DNA of 64,000 nucleotides from Saprospiraceae bacterium. GTDB taxonomy: Bacteria > Bacteroidota > Bacteroidia > Chitinophagales > Saprospiraceae. The notes under the pieces were generated by a model. It was not told the DNA's origin and ran no database searches. It was given only the letters and a program-made list of their open reading frames with translations. Both the position numbers and the translations under genes were made by a program. Positions 1 through 8,897 of this stretch are shown here, piece after piece. The first letter of the stretch is position 1. Each line of letters starts with the position of its first letter. The stretch spans positions 1 to 64,000 of the forward strand of contig JABDKX010000140.1 of assembly GCA_013001975.1 (NCBI GenBank). The letters are read 5' to 3'.

Positions 1-683
1 AAAATAAAGGTTTGGTAGTCTTGAATGAAGATGAACCCCTTTCAATCAAAGCTCAAGATATTCAGTTTGGCTTTCCAGATGAAAGAAACAATATAATTGA
101 TGAATTATCATTTGATATTAAATCAAATGAGAAAGTCCTTTTGATAGGAAAATCAGGTAGTGGAAAAACATTACTTCTTCAAATATTATCAGGAGTCCAT
201 AAAATTAAAGAAGGAGAATTATACATTAATGACATTCCATTTAATAATTATAATATAAACAAACTCCATGATAATATTGGTGTCGCATTTCCAACCAATC
301 AGATTTTTGAAGGAACATTGAAGGAAAATATTACACTAGGTAGAACTGTTTCAGAAAAGGAATTGTCTAACGTTATTCATGTTTTAAGACTATCAGAATT
401 TTTTAGCCACCAAACAAAAGGTATAGAAAGTTTTGTTGATAGCGGCGGCAGAAGATTGCCAAGAAGTATTATTCAGAAGTTACTTATAGCAAGGATAATT
501 ATTTCAAAACCGCGATTACTATTACTTGAAGATCCACTGCAGTTTGTTGAAGAAGAAGAAAAAATAAGAATCATCAATTACTTAATGAGTCCTGAAAGAA
601 ATTGGACCGTCATTGTAATTTCTGATTTTTATTATTGGAAAGAAAAATGTTCGCAAATTATTAACTTAAATAAAAAAAGTTAA
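1..683 (+). CDS. ABC transporter ATP-binding domain, type I secretion (5' end outside window)
   Basis: The reading frame is open through the left edge of the window, so this is the C-terminal part of a longer protein, probably a membrane-domain/ATPase fusion of the type I secretion kind. A clear Walker A (GKSGSGKT, about nt 147-170) and the typical FEGTLKEN stretch after the Q-loop are visible. The other catalytic motifs are altered: the Q-loop Gln position reads FPTNQ, the LSGGQ signature is replaced by LPRSI, Walker B ends in ED instead of DE, and the switch His is Asp (ISDF). It is followed after 2 bases by an HlyD gene and then a TolC gene, which supports an export role. The ATP hydrolysis capacity of this half is doubtful; it may be a regulatory or degenerate subunit. 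The ABC fold assignment is firm and the substrate is unknown. Confidence 0.85.
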   Translation, partial: NKGLVVLNEDEPLSIKAQDIQFGFPDERNNIIDELSFDIKSNEKVLLIGKSGSGKTLLLQILSGVHKIKEGELYINDIPFNNYNINKLHDNIGVAFPTNQIFEGTLKENITLGRTVSEKELSNVIHVLRLSEFFSHQTKGIESFVDSGGRRLPRSIIQKLLIARIIISKPRLLLLEDPLQFVEEEEKIRIINYLMSPERNWTVIVISDFYYWKEKCSQIINLNKKS

Positions 684-685
684 CA

Positions 686-2062
686 ATGTTGAATATAACT
701 GAAAATAGTATATCAAAGGAAATAAAAATTGAAGACTTTAGATCTTATTCATTATTAAGAAAAAGTAGAAAACAAAAGTTGACTTTGTACATCATTTCAT
801 CATTATTAATTGGCATATTCATTTTCTTATTTTTACCATGGACTCAAAACATATATTCTAAAGGACATATAACAACCAGGCTTCCTGAGCAAAGACCACA
901 AGCCATTCAATCAGTTATTCCAGGCAGAATTGAGAAATGGTATGTTAAAGAAGGAGACTTTGTTGAGAAAGGAGACACCATAGTTTTTTTAAGTGAAATT
1001 AAAAGTGAATACTTTGATCCCAACTTAATCAAAAGAACAAATGATCAAGTAAACGCTAAATCTCAAAGTATAGAATCGTATAAGGATAAGGCCAAAGCGT
1101 TAGAAAGTCAATTCATCGCACTTAAACAAGGATTAAAGTTAAAAAAACAACAGATCAATAATAAAATTATTCAATGGAAGAATAAGATTAAAATGGACAG
1201 TATTGATTTGGTTGCTTTTAAAACGAATTTTGAAGTAGCTAAAAATCAACTTTCAAGAAATAAGGAATTGTATGAAAAAGGACTAAAAACATTATCACAA
1301 TTACAGGAAAAAGAGTTAAAACTTCAGGAAGCCAGTGCAAAGGTAACTGTACAAGAAAACAAACTACTTAATCAAAGAAATGAATTAGTTAATCTAAATA
1401 TTGAATTGCTTTCGACTGAAAGAGAATATTCAGATAAAATGGCAAAGTCAAGATCTGAGAAACAATCTGCTATTTCAAATCAATTGGAAAGCGTAGTTGC
1501 AACATCTAAACTTGAAAACAAACTGAGTAATTATAGTGCTCGTCAAAAATTATATTATATTTCAGCTCCACAATCTGGTTATATTACGAAAACCATCAAA
1601 AAAGGATTCGGTGAGACAATAAAAGAAGGCGCAGATATCGCAATTATAGTTCCTGACAAGTACGACTTAGCAGTAGAAGTATATGTAAAACCACAAGATT
1701 TGCCACTCCTTTCTGTTGGTAACCGCGCAAGATTAAGATTTGATGGGTGGCCTGCGATTGTAATCAGCGGTTGGCCAGAATCGTCTACAGGAATTTTTTC
1801 TGGCAATGTCGTCGCTATCGATAGATTTATAAGTGACAATGGTAAATATCGACTTTTGATAAGTCCTGACAACTCTGAAAAAAAATGGCCAGAAGCACTT
1901 CGCGTAGGAACTGGAACGAACGCATTTATTCTTTTAAAAAATGTGCCTATTTGGTATGAAATCTGGAGGCAGCTTAATGGCTTTCCTCCTGAGTATTATC
2001 AAAATTTAGAAAAAAATAAGCCCGAAGTAAAAAGGAAGGCTCCTATAAAAACCATTAAATAA
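686..2062 (+). CDS. HlyD-family membrane fusion (periplasmic adaptor) protein
   Basis: This is the periplasmic adaptor that links the inner-membrane ABC exporter to a TolC channel. A short cytoplasmic N-terminus is followed by one membrane segment at about residues 28-52. A biotinyl-lipoyl-like half motif follows (VIPGRIEKWYVKEGDFVEKG), then a long Lys/Glu/Gln-rich coiled coil at about residues 110-270. The second lipoyl half (SAPQSGYITKTIKKGFGE) and a beta-barrel region come after it. The order is that of HlyD/CvaA-type adaptors and the 458-residue length is normal. It lies 2 bases after the ABC gene and 1 base before the thioesterase gene, so the genes are almost certainly co-transcribed. 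Confidence 0.9.
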   Translation: MLNITENSISKEIKIEDFRSYSLLRKSRKQKLTLYIISSLLIGIFIFLFLPWTQNIYSKGHITTRLPEQRPQAIQSVIPGRIEKWYVKEGDFVEKGDTIVFLSEIKSEYFDPNLIKRTNDQVNAKSQSIESYKDKAKALESQFIALKQGLKLKKQQINNKIIQWKNKIKMDSIDLVAFKTNFEVAKNQLSRNKELYEKGLKTLSQLQEKELKLQEASAKVTVQENKLLNQRNELVNLNIELLSTEREYSDKMAKSRSEKQSAISNQLESVVATSKLENKLSNYSARQKLYYISAPQSGYITKTIKKGFGETIKEGADIAIIVPDKYDLAVEVYVKPQDLPLLSVGNRARLRFDGWPAIVISGWPESSTGIFSGNVVAIDRFISDNGKYRLLISPDNSEKKWPEALRVGTGTNAFILLKNVPIWYEIWRQLNGFPPEYYQNLEKNKPEVKRKAPIKTIK

Positions 2063-2063
2063 T

Positions 2064-2450
2064 ATGAAGTTTTATTCCAGAAAGTTAATCAAACCAGAAG
2101 ATTTAAATGCAAGAAACACACTTTTTGGTGGTGCATTATTGAGGTGGATAGATGAAGAAGCAGGAATCTATGCTATGACAAAACTGGACACTAATCAAGT
2201 AGTCACAAAATACATTTCAGAAATAAATTTTATAAGTTCTGCAAATCAAGGAGATGTCATTGAAATAGGACTAGGTTTTAAAAAAATCGGGAGAACATCC
2301 ATTACATTTTCTTGTGAAGTAAGAAATATATTTTCTAAACAAAGCATTATTAAAATCGAAAATATAGTATTTGTTCATGTTGATACTCATGGCAAACCTA
2401 AGCCTCATGGAATAACCTTGGACAACATAAAACCAATATCAAATATTTAA
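2064..2450 (+). CDS. Hotdog-fold acyl-CoA thioesterase (YciA/ACOT-like)
   Basis: This 128-residue protein has the pattern of single-domain hotdog thioesterases: an N-terminal strand, then the conserved N-x(3)-LFGG-x(2)-LRWIDE segment near residues 17-31, which contains the helix and the acidic residue used in catalysis. The family hydrolyses acyl-CoA thioesters in the cytoplasm. The gene begins 1 base after the HlyD stop and ends directly before the TolC start, so it sits inside a type I secretion operon. The link to secretion is unexplained; acyl modification of an exported substrate is a guess. Confidence 0.82.
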   Translation: MKFYSRKLIKPEDLNARNTLFGGALLRWIDEEAGIYAMTKLDTNQVVTKYISEINFISSANQGDVIEIGLGFKKIGRTSITFSCEVRNIFSKQSIIKIENIVFVHVDTHGKPKPHGITLDNIKPISNI

Positions 2451-3839
2451 ATGAATATTAATTTTCTAAATATTCTATTAGTTCTGATTTTGGTTCCATT
2501 GAAAAATATGGCACAGGTTGATTCTACTACTATAACTTATCAAGAGTATATCGCTGCGGTTCTAAAGTTTCATCCCATAGCAAAAAAAGCGGAATTAAAA
2601 ATTAGACAAGGGGACAATGCGCTACTTTCTGCCAAAGGCAATCTTGACCCTACAATAAGCGCAAATTGGGATGAAAAAGATTTTGATGATAAATTATACT
2701 ATAGAAGATATAATGGCAAATTTATTATCCCTACCAAAACTGGAGTTGATTTTGTCGGTGGGTATGAAAATACAGATGGTACATTTTTAAATCCCGAAAA
2801 TAATACTGATGATTATGGTCTTTGGAATTTAGGCATTGAAGTAAATCTCCTACAAGGCTTACTTTATAACGACAGAAGAGCAGCATTGGACAGAGCGGCT
2901 GAATTTCAATCACTCACCATCAATGAGCAAAACATAATCTTAAATGAATTAGTTTACTTTGCATCAAAAGCATATCACGAATGGCAAATGTGGTATTTTT
3001 TTGAAAATGTATTACTTGAAAATATAAGCATAGCAAACACTTATTATGAAAATACATTGGCTTCTTATCAAGGAGGAGAAAAAACAACGCTTGATACCTT
3101 AGAAGCTTTCATTATTTATCAGGATGCTCAAAATATATACAACAAAAATAAAACGTCCCTTACGCGTGCAAAACAAAATGTCGAAAATTATTTATGGTTT
3201 GATTTCCTTCCCATTAAACTAAGTTCGCTATCAAAGCCAGAAAACTATGCAAACAACTTTTATGATCTTTCTAATGCTTTGGATTTAACTCAGCTTGTAG
3301 AAAACCATCCTATCATAAAATCGTACAACAATAAAAAAACAATCGTAGAAATTAGTCAACGATTGAAACGAGAAAAACTAAAGCCAAAATTAAAAGCTAA
3401 GTATAATCCACTTCTTTCAACAGGTGATAATTTGATTCCAGAATTTGCCGGATATAATCAAAAATTTGGAATTGATTTTTCAATGCCATTATTATTTAGA
3501 AGTGAAAAGGCAGATGTTGAAAGTGATCAAATTAAACTTGAAGAAATCGATTATGATCTCCAAAATAAGAGAAATGATTTGACCAATAAACTTGAAGGAA
3601 GTCTTGAAAATCAAATGACTATTCAAGATCAAATTGAAATTGGGAAAGATGTTTTACAAGGGTATGCTTTATTATTAGAAGGAGAAAACGAAAAATTTAA
3701 ATTCGGTGAGAGCTCTGTTTTTATGCTCAACAAAAGGCAAGAGAAATATATCAATTCACAACTAAAATTAATAGAACTGAATATCAAGTTACAAAAAGAA
3801 ATTCTCTTCTTTTTATTCTATTCAAATAGTTTGCTTTGA
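2451..3839 (+). CDS. TolC-family outer membrane efflux protein
   Basis: The protein starts with a cleavable signal peptide of about 21 residues ending at MAQ. It continues as an alpha-helical and coiled-coil-rich protein of 462 residues with the two-fold repeat layout of TolC proteins: a helix-rich first half to about residue 240, then a second half beginning near the ENHPIIKSY segment. The late helix carries the GESSVFMLNKRQEKY stretch that resembles the conserved G-x-S-x(4)-L-x-x-R region of the family. The start codon follows the thioesterase stop with no gap. It would form the outer-membrane exit duct for the upstream ABC/HlyD pair. About 115 bases of AT-rich DNA with no visible feature follow it. 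Confidence 0.9.
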   Translation: MNINFLNILLVLILVPLKNMAQVDSTTITYQEYIAAVLKFHPIAKKAELKIRQGDNALLSAKGNLDPTISANWDEKDFDDKLYYRRYNGKFIIPTKTGVDFVGGYENTDGTFLNPENNTDDYGLWNLGIEVNLLQGLLYNDRRAALDRAAEFQSLTINEQNIILNELVYFASKAYHEWQMWYFFENVLLENISIANTYYENTLASYQGGEKTTLDTLEAFIIYQDAQNIYNKNKTSLTRAKQNVENYLWFDFLPIKLSSLSKPENYANNFYDLSNALDLTQLVENHPIIKSYNNKKTIVEISQRLKREKLKPKLKAKYNPLLSTGDNLIPEFAGYNQKFGIDFSMPLLFRSEKADVESDQIKLEEIDYDLQNKRNDLTNKLEGSLENQMTIQDQIEIGKDVLQGYALLLEGENEKFKFGESSVFMLNKRQEKYINSQLKLIELNIKLQKEILFFLFYSNSLL

Positions 3840-3955
3840 TAGACATTGGCAGCCAATTAAAATCTTAATAATCTTTAACTGCTGTCATTTAAGAAATTAT
3901 TGTTAGCTTGTTGAATATTTATTCCTAATTATAAGTGTAAGCTAAAATTTAATAA

Positions 3956-5104
3956 ATGCATAAGATTATTTTTTCAATTATTATTCTTATGATTTTCTCA
4001 TGTACCAATTCTGAAGTAAATAAATCATCGAATTTGGATAAATCAAAAAACTGGACAATAACAAATTTTGTAAAAGCTGATAGTATAAATCCGATTTTAC
4101 AACCTTCTACTGAGTTATCTTTTCAATGTCCATTAAATCAAATAGAAATAAAATGGGAAGAACGAAATGTATTTAACCCTTCAGCTATTGTTAAAGATGA
4201 CAAGGTTTACTTGCTCTACCGAGCACAAGATAAAACTGGTACATCAAGAATCGGAATGGCTATCAGTTCTGACGGTCTCAACTTTAAAAAGGAAGCTCAC
4301 CCCGTTTTCTATCCTGACAACGACGAAATGACACAATACGAATGGCATCATAAGAAACAGTCATTTCGAAAATATTTTGGGAATTGTGAAAATTGTTTTG
4401 ATGGTGTTGAAGATCCCAGAATAATTGAAGATGAAAACGGAAGATACATCATGACATATACATCATATGATGGCAAAACCGCCAGACTCTGTTTAGCTTC
4501 ATCAAAAAACTTAACAAAATGGACAAAACATGGATTAGTACTTAAAGATGATAAATTCAAAAATCTGTGGTCAAAAGCAGGTGCCATTGTTGTAGAAGTT
4601 ATTGAAGGAAAAAATATTGCAAAGAAAATAGATGGTAAATATTGGATGTACTTTGGGGATACAAATATTTTCCTTGCCAAATCAGATGATCTGATTCATT
4701 GGGAAGCTTGCACCAATAATGAAAGTCAAAAGATTATTTCTGTCTTACATCCAAGGATGGGACATTTTGATTCCAGACTTGTTGAACCAGGACCATATGC
4801 TATTTATAAAGATGAAGGCATCTTGCTCATCTACAATGCCAGTAATGCCGCGAATTTTAACGATCCTAATTTGCCAAAATATACTTATGCTGCAGGTCAA
4901 GCTTTATTTGACAAAGACAAACCTTACAAGTTACTAGACAGAACAAATGGTTACTTTATTTATCCTGATAAAGAATATGAAAAAGTTGGTGAAGTCAATG
5001 AGGTTTGTTTTGTTGAAGGCCTAGTCAATTTTAAAGACAAGTGGTTTTTATATTATGGTACTGCTGATTCAAAAATTGCAGTTGCAGTTAGTGAGCATAA
5101 TTAG
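3956..5104 (+). CDS. GH130-like glycosidase/phosphorylase lipoprotein
   Basis: The first 16 residues form a lipoprotein signal with an IFSC lipobox, so the protein is probably anchored in a membrane outside the cytoplasm. The body looks like a five-bladed beta-propeller of the GH130 type: NPSAIVKDDKVYLLYRA near residue 71, VEDPRI near residue 150 (the Asp in this motif is the usual general acid), and a C-terminal FVEGLVNFKDKWFLYYG-TAD segment. GH130 enzymes act on beta-mannosides by phosphorolysis or hydrolysis. I cannot tell which applies here, and there is no SusC/SusD pair or other glycan gene next to it. GH43 or GH32-like propellers are the alternative. Confidence 0.72.
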   Translation: MHKIIFSIIILMIFSCTNSEVNKSSNLDKSKNWTITNFVKADSINPILQPSTELSFQCPLNQIEIKWEERNVFNPSAIVKDDKVYLLYRAQDKTGTSRIGMAISSDGLNFKKEAHPVFYPDNDEMTQYEWHHKKQSFRKYFGNCENCFDGVEDPRIIEDENGRYIMTYTSYDGKTARLCLASSKNLTKWTKHGLVLKDDKFKNLWSKAGAIVVEVIEGKNIAKKIDGKYWMYFGDTNIFLAKSDDLIHWEACTNNESQKIISVLHPRMGHFDSRLVEPGPYAIYKDEGILLIYNASNAANFNDPNLPKYTYAAGQALFDKDKPYKLLDRTNGYFIYPDKEYEKVGEVNEVCFVEGLVNFKDKWFLYYGTADSKIAVAVSEHN

Positions 5105-5207
5105 TCATTCTAGATATTTTTTTAATTTTCATATTATTGGAACCTTTGTTAATCAACTTAGAACGATTCGCCATGAATAAGGATTAATATTCTAAAGAAA
5201 TTTTATT

Positions 5208-6263
5208 ATGCATATTAAGAGAAATTATACTGCCAAAGAAATGGTTTGGTGGACAAGATTTGAAACTTTATTATTTATTATAATAATCACAGTTTTTGTA
5301 ACAGCCTATCATTTTCTTGATATCAATTGGTTGAAAATTCCGTGGACGCCACTTGGATTAATTGGTACGGCAGTAGCTTTTGTGATCGGATTCCAAAACA
5401 ACTCTGCTTACGGAAGAATTTGGGAAGCTCGTAAGATTTGGGGTGGCATCGTAAATACCTCAAGAACATTAGGAATGTTTGTTCAAGATATGTTTACCAA
5501 TGAATATGCAAAAGACAAAAAAACAGATGAATATATTTGGTCTCAAGTTAAAGCTGTCACCTACAGACACGTAGCTTGGATGAATGCTTTACGTCATGCT
5601 ATGAGAATGCCTAAACCTTGGGAGACAACATCAAATCACAAAACTAATGTAGAATGGGGCATCAGACCTCCAGAATTAGATTCAACATTGGAAGCGGATT
5701 TAAAACCATATATATCAAATAACGATTTTGATTATGTGATGTCAAAAAATAATAAACAAACCGCCCTTTTGTATTTGCAGTCTAAACATTTGAAAGCATT
5801 AAAAGAAGAAGGAATCATATGGGAGTTTTCATTTCTTGAATTAGAAGGCGTACTTCAAGAATTATTTAATCTGCAGGGTAAAAGTGAGCGGATCAAGAAC
5901 TTTCCTTACCCACGTCAATTTGCAACTTTAAATCATTTTTTTATGTGGATTTTTATATTGCTCCTTCCTTTGGCATTGGTACCTCAATTTGCAGAAATTG
6001 GTAGTGGATTTGAAAGTACTTATCCTATAATAAGCAAGATATTTATTTGGCTAAGCATCCCCATGTATGTAATTATTGCCTGGATATTTCATACTATGGA
6101 ACGGATTGGACGAACGGGTGACAATCCATTCGAAGGAACAGCCAATGACGTTCCCATTTCTACAATTGCACGTGGAATCGAAATTGACTTGAGACAGAAT
6201 TTAGGAGAAGCTGATAAAGATATACCCAAGCAATATCCGATAAAATATCATACGCAATTTTAG
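5208..6263 (+). CDS. Bestrophin-family (UPF0187) anion channel
   Basis: The 351-residue protein has hydrophobic segments near residues 20-40, 45-65, 240-260 and 275-295. It also carries the bestrophin hallmark around residues 62-82, with FQNNSAYGRIWEARKIWG matching the family pattern of Asn-rich turn, Arg and WEARKxWG. A later ERIGRTGDNPFEG segment matches the family's C-terminal acidic region. Bacterial bestrophins form pentameric inner-membrane ion channels. It is preceded and followed by short spacers and seems to be a single-gene unit. Confidence 0.9.
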   Translation: MHIKRNYTAKEMVWWTRFETLLFIIIITVFVTAYHFLDINWLKIPWTPLGLIGTAVAFVIGFQNNSAYGRIWEARKIWGGIVNTSRTLGMFVQDMFTNEYAKDKKTDEYIWSQVKAVTYRHVAWMNALRHAMRMPKPWETTSNHKTNVEWGIRPPELDSTLEADLKPYISNNDFDYVMSKNNKQTALLYLQSKHLKALKEEGIIWEFSFLELEGVLQELFNLQGKSERIKNFPYPRQFATLNHFFMWIFILLLPLALVPQFAEIGSGFESTYPIISKIFIWLSIPMYVIIAWIFHTMERIGRTGDNPFEGTANDVPISTIARGIEIDLRQNLGEADKDIPKQYPIKYHTQF

Positions 6264-6385
6264 AGTTTAAAAATTAAAAGGCAAAAGGTAAAATAAATTT
6301 CTTACGACTTCTAAAACACAAATTATATTATCTTAGAATCGATTCAATAAATGAAACAGGAATAATTGAATGTAAAATAAGAACT

Positions 6386-6622
6386 ATGAAAGAAATGACA
6401 TGCAAACAATTAGGTGGTGCTTGTGATAAAGTATTTACAGCTGAAACATTTGAAGAAATGGCAGAACAAAGCAAACAACATGGCATGGAAATGTATAAAT
6501 TACAAGACAAGGATCATTTAAACGCTATAGCAAAAATGAAAACTTTAATGACCTCACCGGCTGATATTCAAAAATGGTTTGAGAATAAAAGAAAAGAATT
6601 TGATGCCTTAAGTAATCTCTAA
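6386..6622 (+). CDS. DUF1059 small protein
   Basis: This 78-residue soluble protein begins with MKEMTCKQLGGACDKVF and continues with an ETFEEMAEQSKQHGME segment. That matches the small DUF1059 family in the spacing of two Cys (residues 5 and 13) and a downstream His. Its function is unknown; the Cys/His arrangement could bind metal but nothing here proves it. The C-terminal extension of about 30 residues is longer than the minimal family core. It is convergent with the nucleotidyltransferase gene that ends 18 bases downstream. Confidence 0.7.
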   Translation: MKEMTCKQLGGACDKVFTAETFEEMAEQSKQHGMEMYKLQDKDHLNAIAKMKTLMTSPADIQKWFENKRKEFDALSNL

Positions 6623-6639
6623 TAAGACTAATTTGTGCA

Positions 6640-7242
6640 TCACCTATCTTTAGGAATGTCATCCAAAATTGAAAGATCCTCTTCTCTATCAATATCTACT
6701 CCACCCTTTTCGAAGTCTATATATTGAACTATAGATTTGTTATTCCTTATAATTTCTTTAGCCCCGATATCTGTCTTTAAAGCCATCAAATCTTCGAAAT
6801 GAGATTTATCAAAAAATACTGGTGGTCCTGAACTGGTTGAATATTTACTTACGATAATCGAAGGAGATTTCGTCTCTCTCAAAGCTAATATTTTTCGCAA
6901 TATATTCCGATCAAAATATGGCTGGTCAACTAAAACATTAATAACACCATCTGAGTCTTTTTTGACAATTTCCTTTACGCCTGTTGCAATAGATGTACCC
7001 AAACCGTCAGTGTAATTTCTATTGTACAAAACATTACAATCTAAGCTTTTGATTTGTTCTTTTAATTTTTCATAATGTGCTCCCAAAACTACAGACACAT
7101 TTCCGATCGAACTTTCTATGCACTCCTGTACGACGTATGTAAGTAGGTTAGTTCCCTTGAATGGCAACAATTGTTTTGGTTGACCTAATCGAGACGAGGA
7201 ACCTGCAGCTAAAACAAGAATATGTATTTTTTTTCTTTCCAC
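6640..7242 (-). CDS. MobA-like NTP transferase (molybdenum cofactor cytidylyltransferase type)
   Basis: The N-terminus LVLAAGSSSRLGQPKQLLPF is the nucleotide-binding signature of the MobA/MocA nucleotidyltransferase family. Later come VLGAHYEKLKEQI, NVLVDQPYF (with the Asp-x-Pro metal-binding motif) and a SGPPVFF segment typical of MocA-type enzymes. The 200-residue length fits a complete single-domain enzyme. MocA transfers CMP to molybdopterin for xanthine dehydrogenase-type enzymes. No molybdoenzyme or cofactor gene is adjacent, so the substrate is inferred from family resemblance only. Confidence 0.78.
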   Translation of the reverse strand: MERKKIHILVLAAGSSSRLGQPKQLLPFKGTNLLTYVVQECIESSIGNVSVVLGAHYEKLKEQIKSLDCNVLYNRNYTDGLGTSIATGVKEIVKKDSDGVINVLVDQPYFDRNILRKILALRETKSPSIIVSKYSTSSGPPVFFDKSHFEDLMALKTDIGAKEIIRNNKSIVQYIDFEKGGVDIDREEDLSILDDIPKDR

Positions 7243-7659
7243 ACTTGAAAAATAATCACTTTAAAACTGAAAATTAAGGTTTCTAATATATATACTTAAA
7301 TAAAAGTAATTCGAAAAAAGTAAGAAAGTAAATAATTTATGAAACCATGACTTGTCAGAATACTAGAACACATTAGGGGTATTCCACATATTTTGGTATA
7401 TAATATGCATATAACTTAGTAAAGTATTCATTAGTTACCAAATTGATATAAATTATTATTGAAAAGAACACTAATTAAAAAAGTCATTTTATGATCAACC
7501 TGAAGTTTTATTTCGCTAAGCAGTAATAAATTAACGAACCTCAATTAACAATCCTCTAAAACTTTTTCAAAATTTTGGTTTCAAAGTTTGACCTTACCAT
7601 GGTAAGACCAGATCTCTATTGACCAAATAATTATTAAATAATTTTATAAATTATTTATT
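7243..7659. other. AT-rich intergenic region upstream of a decayed gene
   Basis: About 417 bases without a convincing coding frame. It holds the upstream region of the minus-strand nucleotidyltransferase and, at its right end, the regulatory region of the pseudogene that follows. The one structured element I see is a perfect 14-bp palindrome at 7593-7606, listed separately. The rest is low-complexity AT-rich sequence. Confidence 0.6.
7593..7606. promoter_or_regulatory. Perfect 14-bp palindrome, possible operator
   Basis: CTTACCATGGTAAG is identical to its own reverse complement. It lies 54 bases before the likely ancestral start of the secreted-protein pseudogene and stands out in the AT-rich surroundings. 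A dimeric regulator site is a reasonable reading but no matching regulator is encoded nearby. Confidence 0.4.
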
Positions 7660-8088
7660 ACGAAAAAGAATACTTTTTTTAAAAACGTCAGTCTATTAAT
7701 GGTTTTTAGTTTTATAACCCTTGGACTGCAATAATCCGCTGATGCTCAATTGACCATTAGAAATTTATCAGGTTGTGATCTTTGGGTATATGCAGGTGAA
7801 GCACAAGCACCATGTTCACTGTGTAATGTAACAACTACTATTTCAGTGCCCGCGAATACGCAAGTAGTTATTAACGCGGACCCAAATTGTGCTCCAGAAT
7901 ACTGGAAAGGATTTGTGTATAGTACTTCTCCATTTTTCCCATCAGGATCTGGTTATGCCTACAATCCGATTCCAATAGGATCATGTAATGCTGGATTTAA
8001 TACAGGAACAAATTGTGGAAGCGGGACGATAAATGCGACTTGGGTCAGTGCCGGTGGTGGCGGAGCTCAACAAGCTTACATACAGTAG
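7660..8088 (+). pseudogene. Decayed small secreted Cys-rich protein
   Basis: Reading from 7660 gives a textbook Bacteroidota signal peptide, TKKNTFFKNVSLLMVFSF and so on, ending in SADAQ before the mature protein. Two lesions interrupt it. The expected ATG is ACG at 7660-7662, and an in-frame TAA stands at 7732-7734, six codons before the end of the signal. Downstream the frame is open for 112 more codons. They encode a domain with six Cys that starts LTIRNLSGCDLWVYAGEAQ and ends GGGAQQAYIQ, rich in Gly, Asn and Thr. I do not recognise the family. A TTG at 7750 could start translation but would yield the mature part without its export signal. The intact downstream frame suggests recent decay. 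The alternatives are a sequencing error or stop readthrough. Confidence 0.65.
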
Positions 8089-8150
8089 ACATATCAGACA
8101 CGAAGTCTATCAATAAATAACATTTTTACTTGAGCAAATAAAGTTTGGCT

Positions 8151-8189
8151 CTTAACAAGACAGTTCTAATTCTTAATTGTCTTGTTAAG
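8151..8189 (+). terminator. Strong hairpin, probable terminator of the upstream unit
   Basis: CTTAACAAGACA at 8151-8162 and TGTCTTGTTAAG at 8178-8189 form a perfect 12-bp stem with a 15-base loop. It is followed by an AT-rich run with several T residues. It sits 62 bases after the pseudogene stop, which fits a transcription end for that gene. The T tract is not continuous, so termination strength is uncertain. Confidence 0.6.
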
Positions 8190-8292
8190 GCTAAATTTAT
8201 GTTTTATTAATCCTCTAAATCAGTTTGCTTTTCTAATCTATTTGTGACTTTGACTAACAACCCTTAATTTGTCTTTGACTAAAGACAAAATT

Positions 8293-8811
8293 ATGACCGA
8301 AAGACAACTATGGGTTGATCATATTTTCAATTTAGATATTCATCCAGGATGGGCTCAGAATATCATGAGTAGAATCGAAGACTGCCCTCTCAGGCTCTCC
8401 AATATTATCAAAGGACTTTCTGACTATGAGCTATCAAAGAATATTGATGGAGCCTATAGTATAAAAGAACACATTGGCCACCTTATAGATTTAGAATCTC
8501 TTTGGATAAATCGGTTTGATCAATTTGAAAAAGGCCTTCCAGAATTGGTTCATGCAGATATGTCAAACCAAAAAACAAAAGAAGCCAATCACAACGAATC
8601 GAATATCGACAATTTGTTAGAAAAATTCAAACACGAAAGGGACCAACTAATTTCAACTTTCAAAAACTTGAGTGAAAAAGCTTTGAACCACAAATCTCTT
8701 CACCCTAGATTAAAGGTCATTATGCAACCAGTTGATTTACTATTTTTTGTTGCAGAACACGATGATCATCATATCACATCAATGAAATTATTAGCAAATG
8801 AGAAGGATTAA
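8293..8811 (+). CDS. DinB-like four-helix putative metalloenzyme
   Basis: The DinB/YfiT-like fold is suggested by an N-terminal helix, then YSIKEHIGHLIDLESLW with the first metal-binding His near residue 65, and a C-terminal VAEHDDHHITSMKLL motif supplying the other His residues. Length (172 residues from ATG) is normal. A TTG 24 bases upstream extends the frame, but the ATG at 8293 is preferred because it begins the conserved helix region more naturally. Family members are often thiol-dependent transferases; the substrate is unknown. It stands alone between a terminator and the next lipoprotein gene. Confidence 0.75.
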   Translation: MTERQLWVDHIFNLDIHPGWAQNIMSRIEDCPLRLSNIIKGLSDYELSKNIDGAYSIKEHIGHLIDLESLWINRFDQFEKGLPELVHADMSNQKTKEANHNESNIDNLLEKFKHERDQLISTFKNLSEKALNHKSLHPRLKVIMQPVDLLFFVAEHDDHHITSMKLLANEKD

Positions 8812-8897
8812 TTTTGTTATAAATGAACTTTAAGCTAATCATAAACTATCAGTAATAATTTATAAAATATCTTTTACCTTTATGAAAAATATAAGCA

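Noticed and set aside
7750-8088. A complete 112-codon gene starting at the TTG at 7750
   Set aside because: This TTG is the codon right after the SADAQ end of a signal peptide visible upstream in the same frame, so the start is an artefact of the lost signal peptide. It is reported as a pseudogene.
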